Shown: in pieces, positions 58,847 through 64,000 of the stretch
How the letters are laid out: each line of letters opens with the position of its first letter
Numbering within the stretch: position 1 is the first letter of the stretch
Assembly: GCA_963733845.1 (NCBI GenBank)
Contig: CAVTEM010000007.1
Coordinates: 1,054,001 to 1,118,000 of the forward strand
Length of the DNA: 64,000 nucleotides
Direction of reading: 5' to 3'
Source of the DNA: DATFQE01 sp963733845
Lineage (GTDB): Bacteria > Actinomycetota > Thermoleophilia > Gaiellales > Gaiellaceae
Translations under genes and position numbers: made by a program
The notes under the pieces: generated by a model
Told to the model about the DNA's origin: nothing
What the model saw: the letters and a program-made list of their open reading frames with translations, nothing else
Databases searched by the model: none

Positions 58847-58865
58847 CAGAGGTCGCCCCGATGCG
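58847..58865 (+). promoter_or_regulatory. Distant member of the regulon box, ahead of the cupredoxin gene
   Basis: CAGAGGTCGCCCCGATGCG keeps the CCCCGATGCG core, 58 bases before the ATG. The -10 at the usual 18-base offset is poor (ACACGC), so the call is weaker than the others. Confidence 0.45.
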
Positions 58866-58922
58866 GCGGGACGCCCACCGCGGACACGCTGTCTGCTCCG
58901 GAAACCAGGAAGGGAGCAGCAA

Positions 58923-59285
58923 ATGTTTCGCATCTCTGTGATCGCCCTCTCCGCAGTCGTCGCGGTGACGGCGATGATCCTGATCGGCGCGGCCTCGGCG
59001 GCGCCGAAAACGGTCAGTGGCACCGTCGGGCCAGGGTTTACGATCTCGCTGAAATCGGGCGGGAAGAAGGTCTCGAGCCTCAAGCCGGGCTCGTACAAGT
59101 TCGAGATCACGGACCGGTCGTCGTCGCACGACTTCCACCTGATCGGCCCGGGGCTGAACAAGCTGATCACGGGCGTCTCCTTCGTCGGTAAGAAGTCGGT
59201 CACGGTCACGCTGAAGAAAGGGACCTACCGCTTCGTGTGCGATCCGCACTCGAGCGCGATGAAGGGCAGCTTCAAGGTCGCCTAG
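58923..59285 (+). CDS. Secreted cupredoxin-like protein
   Basis: 120 aa; ATG preceded by GGAAGGGAGCAGCAA. Signal peptide SVIALSAVVAVTAMILIGAA, then a small beta-sandwich. The type 1 copper ligands are visible: His in SSSHDFHLIGPG and the C-terminal cluster TYRFVCDPHSSAMKGSFKV (Cys, His, Met). Plastocyanin/azurin-like electron carrier or copper-binding protein outside the cell. Ends before a strong hairpin. Confidence 0.88.
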   Translation: MFRISVIALSAVVAVTAMILIGAASAAPKTVSGTVGPGFTISLKSGGKKVSSLKPGSYKFEITDRSSSHDFHLIGPGLNKLITGVSFVGKKSVTVTLKKGTYRFVCDPHSSAMKGSFKVA

Positions 59286-59297
59286 GCGACCGGGACA

Positions 59298-59322
59298 GGC
59301 GGCGGGCCGCAGGCCCGCCGCC
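59298..59322. terminator. Perfect 11-bp hairpin between convergent genes
   Basis: GGCGGCGGGCC (59298-59308), loop GCA, GGCCCGCCGCC (59312-59322), then GCGCTTCCTT. It lies between the cupredoxin stop and the stop of the CHAP gene. Confidence 0.8.
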
Positions 59323-59358
59323 GCGCTTCCTTGGGTCACCGGACGCTCGCGCCTTTGG

Positions 59359-60227
59359 TTATCCGCGGTGCGCGACGTACTTCGCCTCGGTCGTCGCCCC
59401 CCACTCGCCGTCGATCGGCGAGGCGCCCACCTTGCGCTGCAGCCACTTGACTCCCGCCTCCGTCTTCGGGCCCCACTCGCCGTCGACTTCGAGCTTCGGC
59501 GTGTAGCCGAGCCCGTTGACAGCTTGCTGCTGCTTCCGCACGCTGCGGATCGAGGTCAGCGGCGGGCCGCTCTTGCGGCGCGGGGAGGAGCGGGTCGGGC
59601 GGGTCCGCCGGCGGCGCCGTAGCTCGGCCGGCCGAAGCCGTGGATCGCCGGCGAGGAGCGGGCGACGGTCTTCTCGTAGACGCCGTCGCCGTTGAAGTAG
59701 GTGCCGCCGATCGAGCCGCCCGTGTTGCCGCCGATCGTCGTGATCGTGGTCGCCCCGACCGCCGCGACCAGCTCGACATGCGTCTTCCCGCCCGGGCCGT
59801 AGTAGACGAAGTCGCCGACCTTGGGCCTGGCCCCGAAGCGCTTGCGTGAACGGAACCACGCGACGCCGGCCGGGCAGCCGGCGGTGCGCGGGCCGGCGGC
59901 CGCGTTCTGCGAGTGCGCCAGGCAGTACGAGAGGAAGCTCGAGCACCACGGGTAGCCGAAGCCGCCGTGGGGGTAGCCCGGAATCTTGCCCAGCCAGCGG
60001 TTGAACTTGGTGTCGTTGTCGCCGGTCTCGCGGTAGCCGACGTGCTTCCGCGCCTCTGCGATCATCGTGGCGGCCGACCCCGCAGCCGCCTCGAGCCCGC
60101 CCTCCTCCTCGACCGGCTCGCCCTGCGGATCGCCGTGCTCGCGGATCGCCTCGGCGAGCGCCTCCTGCCGGGCCTCCTCGGCGGGGTCGTCCTCGATGAC
60201 GTGGATCGGCTCGTCGTGCTGCGTCAC
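59359..60227 (-). CDS. CHAP-domain amidase/endopeptidase with peptidoglycan-binding domain (frameshifted)
   Basis: About 290 aa from the GTG at 60227. After an acidic N-terminus, ATMIAEARKHVGYRETGDND and GGFGYPWCSSFLSYCLAHSQ give the catalytic Cys of a CHAP fold, and KTHVELVAAVGATTITTIGG the His. Around 59580-59605 one base is missing, after which a PG_binding_1 repeat follows: VNGLGYTPKLEVDGEWGPKT and VKWLQRKVGASPIDGEWGA. It would cut peptidoglycan cross-bridges. No signal peptide is seen, which is unusual for a cell-wall enzyme. Confidence 0.82.
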
Positions 60228-60280
60228 GACGCTCCTGACGCTACGACCGCCGGGCGCCTCGTGTCAACGGTTGCGTGCGG

Positions 60281-61054
60281 CTAGTGCATGACCGCGCTGC
60301 GGTAGCGCCACACCGAGAGCGCGCCGAACACCAGCGTGATCGCCAGCGACCAGACGATCGAGAGCCAGATGTCGTTGCCCGCGGGCGTGTCGATGAAGAG
60401 CGCGCGGGCCGCGTCGACCATCGTCGTGAAGGGGTTGTGCTCGGCGATCGGCTGGAGCCAGCCGGGCATCGAGTCGACCGGGACGAACGCGGAGGAGACG
60501 AACGTGATCGGGAACAGGATCGTGAAGCCGTAGGCGTTCGCCGCTTCCGGCGACGACGCGGTCAGTCCGATGAAAGCGAACACCCACGAGAACGCGTAGC
60601 CGAAGAACAGCAGGAGAGCGATGCCGGCGACCACCTCGGGGAGGTCGGTGCCGAAGCGGAAGCCAACGAGGATCCCGACCGTGAACATGACGACGAGCTG
60701 GATCACGTTCGTCCCGACGTCGGCGAGGATGCGGCCCGAGATCACCGCGGGCTGCCACATCGGCAGCGAGCGAAAGCGGTCGATCAGGCCCTTCTTGAGG
60801 TCGTCCGCGAGGCCGAGGGCGGTGACGAAGCCGCCGAACACCATCGACTGGACGATGATCCCGGGTATCAGGAAGTCGACGTAGTCGAGGTCGCCGGTGT
60901 CGATGGCGCCCCCGAAGACGTAGACGAACAGCAGCACGAACATCACCGGCTGCACCGTGAAGCCGACGAGGAGGTCCGGCTGCCGGCGGATGCGCTTGAT
61001 GCTCCGCTTGGCGATCACCACCGTGTCCGAGAGGACGTAGGCAGCAGCGCTCAC
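60281..61054 (-). CDS. ABC-2 type permease (DrrB-like)
   Basis: 257 aa with six membrane segments. The opening VIAKRSIKRIRRQPDLLVGF and TVQPVMFVLLFVYVFGGAID, then GLADDLKKGLIDRFRSLPMW and ANAYGFTILFPITFVSSAFV PVDSMPGWL are hallmarks of daunorubicin-exporter-type permeases. Its start overlaps the ATPase stop by four bases. Likely exporter of a hydrophobic compound. Confidence 0.92.
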   Translation of the reverse strand: MSAAAYVLSDTVVIAKRSIKRIRRQPDLLVGFTVQPVMFVLLFVYVFGGAIDTGDLDYVDFLIPGIIVQSMVFGGFVTALGLADDLKKGLIDRFRSLPMWQPAVISGRILADVGTNVIQLVVMFTVGILVGFRFGTDLPEVVAGIALLLFFGYAFSWVFAFIGLTASSPEAANAYGFTILFPITFVSSAFVPVDSMPGWLQPIAEHNPFTTMVDAARALFIDTPAGNDIWLSIVWSLAITLVFGALSVWRYRSAVMH

Positions 61055-62007
61055 TCGTCCTCCTCCGTCTCGGCCGCGCGCCCGGTCAGGGTCAGGAAGA
61101 CGTCGTCGAGCGTCGGGCTGCGGAGCGCGATGTCGTCGATCGCCACGTCGGCCTCGTCGAGGCTCCTGACGGCCTGGGCGATCGCGCCGTGCCGCTCGCG
61201 GAGCGGGACGCTGATCAGGCCGTCTTCCGCGACCGGCCGGCCGTCGGCGATCGGCGCGAGCGCTCCCAGGGCCGCGTCGAGGTTGCCGTTCTCGAGCCGG
61301 ATCTCGAGCCGCTCGCCGCCCACCCGTCGCTTGAGCTCGCCGGGCGTGCCCTCGGCGATCACCACTCCGTGGTCGATCACCGCGATGCGGTCGGCGAGGC
61401 GGTCGGCCTCGTCGAGGTACTGCGTCGTCAGGAGCACAGTCGTCCCCCCGGTCACGAGCGCCTCGATCAGCCCCCAGAGCCCGATCCGGCTGCGCAGGTC
61501 GAGACCGGTCGTCGGCTCGTCGAGGAAGAGCACGGGCGGCCGGGCGACGAGCGCGGCCGCGAGGTCGAGGCGGCGGCGCATGCCGCCGGAGTACCCCTGA
61601 ACCGGGCGGTCGGCGGCATCCTCGAGGCCGAAGTCGGCCAGGAGCTCGGCCGCGCGCTCCCGCGCCGGCTTGCGCGCGAAGTGGTACAGGCGGCCGACCA
61701 TCTCGAGGTTCTCGAGGCCGGTCAGGTTCTCGTCGACGGCCGCGTACTGGCCGGCGACGCCGATGCTCTTGCGAACGCGCGGCCCCTCGCGCAGGACGTC
61801 GAACCCGGCCACGCGCGCCGAGCCCTCGTCGGGCCGCAGCAGCGTCGTGAGGATACGGACGGCCGTGGTCTTGCCCGCGCCGTTGGGGCCGAGCAGACCG
61901 AGGATGCTGCCGGTGTCGACGCGGAGGTCGACCCCACAGAGGGCCTGGACGTCTCCGTAGCTCTTGCGGAGCCCGATGGCCTCGACGGCGGCGGCGTCGG
62001 CGGACAC
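61051..62007 (-). CDS. ABC transporter ATP-binding protein (DrrA-like)
   Basis: 318 aa from the GTG at 62007. Walker A LLGPNGAGKTTAVRILT, Q-loop GVAGQYAAVDENLTGLENLE, signature GYSGGMRRRLDLAAAL, Walker B PVLFLDEPTTGLDLRSR and VLLTTQYLDEADRLADRIAV. The C-terminal DrrA extension ends SPTLDDVFLTLTGRAAE. It forms a self-resistance type exporter with the overlapping permease. No biosynthetic cluster is visible nearby. Confidence 0.93.
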   Translation of the reverse strand: MSADAAAVEAIGLRKSYGDVQALCGVDLRVDTGSILGLLGPNGAGKTTAVRILTTLLRPDEGSARVAGFDVLREGPRVRKSIGVAGQYAAVDENLTGLENLEMVGRLYHFARKPARERAAELLADFGLEDAADRPVQGYSGGMRRRLDLAAALVARPPVLFLDEPTTGLDLRSRIGLWGLIEALVTGGTTVLLTTQYLDEADRLADRIAVIDHGVVIAEGTPGELKRRVGGERLEIRLENGNLDAALGALAPIADGRPVAEDGLISVPLRERHGAIAQAVRSLDEADVAIDDIALRSPTLDDVFLTLTGRAAETEEDE

Positions 62008-62042
62008 GCCTTCACGCTACCTACCTGCTCCTGGTGGGGGCG

Positions 62043-63341
62043 CTAGTGGGGCGCCACCTGGAAGTGCATGTAGTCCTTGGCCGCCCAGACCTCGCCGCCC
62101 CAGTGCAGGCCCGCGTCCTCGAGCGCCTTCACGAGATCCGGGTTCAGGTCGAGGAAGCCCTTGTCGGCGTACCCCTGCATCGGGTCGGCCCGGAGCGCGC
62201 CGAGCGTCTTGATCGCCTTCTTCAGCTTCGCGTCCTTGGCGTTCCGCGTCTTGGTCAGGGGCGCCTTCGCCTTCTTGGTCGCCGCGGCGGCGATGTCCTT
62301 GTCGAGCTGGGCGATCTCCCCGGTGAGCGTCGCGATCTCGGTCTCCAGCTTGGCCATGTCCGCCTGGAGCTTGTCGAAGCGCGTCCTCTCGGTCGTGAGC
62401 GTCTTCTGGGCGGCCCGAGTGCGCGCAAGCTCTGCCTCGAGCGCCTTCACCTTCTTCGCGATCTCCTTCGCGCGCTTCTTGTCGTCGGAGCTCGCCTTCT
62501 TGCCCGTCGGCACCCCGGCGAGCTCGGCCTTGGCGGCGTCGACGTCCTTCGTCTCGCCGGTCGCTACCAGCTCGAGCAGGGCGATCTTCAGAGCCATGCC
62601 CTTCGACGAGTAGAGCATCTGGAAGAGGCCGCTCGCGAAACGGGAGGCCAGGTAGCTGTCCACGCCGATCGCCTGCCCGGGATCCGGTGCGGACACGTCG
62701 ATGCCGGTCAGGGCGGTGATGATCTCCCGCTCCTGCTTCTTGATCAGGCGCGGGTTCGTGTCCTCGTCGATGTCGATCGCCTTGCCGTCCGCGTGGTTGC
62801 TCCAGTTGCCCTCGCTCGTCGTCCGCGGGTTGAAGGCCCAGCACTTGCGGAACGGCGCGTCCTTGTAGCCCTTCGCCTTCAGCGCGGTTTCGGCCTTGTC
62901 GAGCGCAGTCTTCAGGTCGCGGTGCGCGTACGTGAACTTGCCGAAGAAGCGGGTGGGGACGATGTTGTCGTGGACGTACTTGAGCGGCCGTTTGATCCCC
63001 TGCTTCTTGTACAGCGGGCAGAGGGTGTCGTAGCGGAACTTCGCATTGCCCTTGGGCCGGTCTGTTCCCTCGAAGTGCTTCTTCGCCGAGGCGAAGGCCG
63101 GGTCGGCCCAGTCCTCGGCCCACTGCTCCTCGTCGGTCTTCGGCTTGGGAGCAGGCGGCGGGGCCGTCTTCGGCTGGCGCAAGAGCGTTCCCACGGCCTG
63201 GTTGCCGGCGGCGTGTTGAAGGTCGCGGACCTGGTCGTGCGGGTGCACCGGTTGGGGCGCGGGCGGCGCGGGTTGCGGCTCGTCGCGCCTCCGCGGCGGC
63301 TGCGTGCGGACAGGCGGCTCTCGTCTGAGTCGACGGGTCAT
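62043..63341 (-). CDS. M15-type (VanY-like) peptidase with N-terminal AGN motif and long coiled coil
   Basis: 432 aa from the ATG at 63341. The basic, Pro-rich N-terminus contains VRDLQHAAGNQAVGTLLRQ, the LQ..AGN.AV..LL motif seen in DUF4157-type and contractile-injection-associated cargo proteins. Residues ~75-200 are the peptidase: NWSNHADGKAIDIDEDTNPR supplies HxxGxxxD metal ligands, and the C-terminal KDYMHFQVAPH the last His. Between them is a coiled coil of about 110 residues (VKALEAELARTRAAQKTLTT and onward). No signal peptide. Probable cell-wall-cutting effector; delivery route is inference. Confidence 0.8.
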   Translation of the reverse strand: MTRRLRREPPVRTQPPRRRDEPQPAPPAPQPVHPHDQVRDLQHAAGNQAVGTLLRQPKTAPPPAPKPKTDEEQWAEDWADPAFASAKKHFEGTDRPKGNAKFRYDTLCPLYKKQGIKRPLKYVHDNIVPTRFFGKFTYAHRDLKTALDKAETALKAKGYKDAPFRKCWAFNPRTTSEGNWSNHADGKAIDIDEDTNPRLIKKQEREIITALTGIDVSAPDPGQAIGVDSYLASRFASGLFQMLYSSKGMALKIALLELVATGETKDVDAAKAELAGVPTGKKASSDDKKRAKEIAKKVKALEAELARTRAAQKTLTTERTRFDKLQADMAKLETEIATLTGEIAQLDKDIAAAATKKAKAPLTKTRNAKDAKLKKAIKTLGALRADPMQGYADKGFLDLNPDLVKALEDAGLHWGGEVWAAKDYMHFQVAPH

Positions 63342-63394
63342 CGTGCGGCCTCGTCTCGACGCTACTCCCCGCGAGCGGAGCGGTGCAAGGCGAC

Positions 63395-64000
63395 TTAGGG
63401 AAACCGCGAGCTGCGGGGATCGAGGTCGAGCGGCCCGTCGTCGCGGCAGTCCTCGGAGACGATGTAGGCCGGGCTGCCGCGCGCATGGAGTGCGTTCTCC
63501 GCCAGCTGCTGGCGCATCATCTGCCGGGCCGTGTCCGCCGAGAGGCCGAGGCGGCGGCCCAGGTCGACGGCGGACTGGAGCGCGTAGCACTCCGTCGTCG
63601 CCTCGTTGCGCTCGCCGCGGAGGTGCCAGCTCTCGTGGGCGAGCACGGCGAGCGCACGGGCCGTTTGGCTCGACTTGATCTCGCCGTCGAACGCGAGCTC
63701 GTAGAGCGAGAGGCAGCGTTCGGGGGTGAGGTAGGCGACGTTCCCACCTACGACCGCCACCCCGTCCGCGTGCTGGACGGCGCCGACGTGCGTGCCCGAC
63801 TCGTCGCAGCGGATCGTCACGGGCTTGCCGGCGATGACCGACGCCTCCGCCGAGAAGCGGCGGACCGCCTCGGCGCGAGCGTCCGCGGGGAGGGCGTCCC
63901 ACCCTGTGGTGCGGCCGGCGAGCCACAGGACCAGCGCCGCGGCTCCGATGACGCCCAGCCCGACGAGCAGACGACGAAGTGCCGGCGACAGCGCCGGCGG
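63395..64000 (-). CDS. Membrane-anchored HExxH metallopeptidase-like protein, 5' end outside window
   Basis: The frame is open to the right edge, so the N-terminus is missing. The visible ~201 residues begin with a hydrophobic helix (LLVGLGVIGAAALVLWLAGR), then VTIRCDESGTHVGAVQHADG and ALAVLAHESWHLRGERNEAT, where HESWH fits the HExxH zinc motif with a following Glu in NEATTECYALQSAVDL. The end is RQMMRQQLAENALHARG. It may be a membrane-tethered peptidase with an extracytoplasmic active site. A start at 63820 is possible but would drop the anchor. Confidence 0.7.
   Translation of the reverse strand, partial: PPALSPALRRLLVGLGVIGAAALVLWLAGRTTGWDALPADARAEAVRRFSAEASVIAGKPVTIRCDESGTHVGAVQHADGVAVVGGNVAYLTPERCLSLYELAFDGEIKSSQTARALAVLAHESWHLRGERNEATTECYALQSAVDLGRRLGLSADTARQMMRQQLAENALHARGSPAYIVSEDCRDDGPLDLDPRSSRFP

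Noticed and set aside
1..64000. tRNA, rRNA, tmRNA, riboswitches and integrase/attachment sites
   Set aside because: I looked for cloverleaf 3' ends, conserved rRNA words, cobalamin/TPP/SAM riboswitch cores and recombinase motifs and saw none; a covariance-model scan would be more sensitive.

Overview
The window is very GC-rich (roughly 70% by eye), with strong G/C bias at third codon positions, frequent GTG starts and TAnnnT -10 boxes placed close to start codons. Gene content (a fused 2-oxoacid:ferredoxin oxidoreductase, Flp pilins, many NarL/LuxR-type two-component proteins, DUF4260, a CarH-like MerR-B12 regulator) suggests an actinobacterium of the Thermoleophilia (Gaiellales/Solirubrobacterales) type. 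That placement is inference. About fourteen single-base frameshifts in otherwise conserved genes point to an error-prone or draft assembly.

Layout. 0-6 kb: an ArsR regulator, then a minus-strand run alkA-like / TIM-barrel isomerase / proC / pgl, then small plus-strand genes. 6-10 kb: korA and korB with two small genes between them. 10-16 kb: two orphan Flp pilins, an HTH-Clp_N protein with an operator on its start codon, a MarR-MFS pair, a BolA-glutaredoxin fusion, cspA-infA (infA seems to lack a normal start codon) and a secreted RTX protein. 16-23 kb: CbbX-like ATPase, PHP hydrolase, SCO protein, then a probable light-stress cluster (SDR, photolyase, MerR-B12 regulator, DUF378, fasciclin). 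23-32 kb: proline racemase-type epimerase, collagen-like protein, GH1, galactokinase-GNAT fusion, secreted acylase, amidinotransferase-like hydrolase. 32-43 kb: an oligosaccharide locus (GH1, LacI, GH5-like hydrolase, Opp-family ABC transporter) with a LacI operator in both hydrolase promoters. 43-53 kb: a secretion-linked module bounded by two two-component systems. 53-62 kb: formate dehydrogenase, three ABC systems, a cupredoxin and a CHAP protein. 62-64 kb: M15 peptidase and an HExxH protein running off the end.

Three observations stand out. (1) A 165-base, almost fully palindromic repeat occurs three times with exactly the same length. In each case it fills the gap between one gene's stop codon and the next gene's start, in the same transcriptional orientation, and its 3' arm supplies the Shine-Dalgarno of the downstream gene. 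The arms co-vary between copies. (2) Two histidine kinases 5 kb apart are degenerate in complementary ways: one keeps the phospho-acceptor His but has lost the ATPase motifs, and the other keeps the ATPase motifs but has Arg in place of His. (3) Promoters in and next to that module share a CAGGnTCGGCCCCGATGnG box set 18 bases before a TAGCGT-like -10, which looks like one regulon.

No rRNA, tRNA, CRISPR array, transposase or phage gene was seen.
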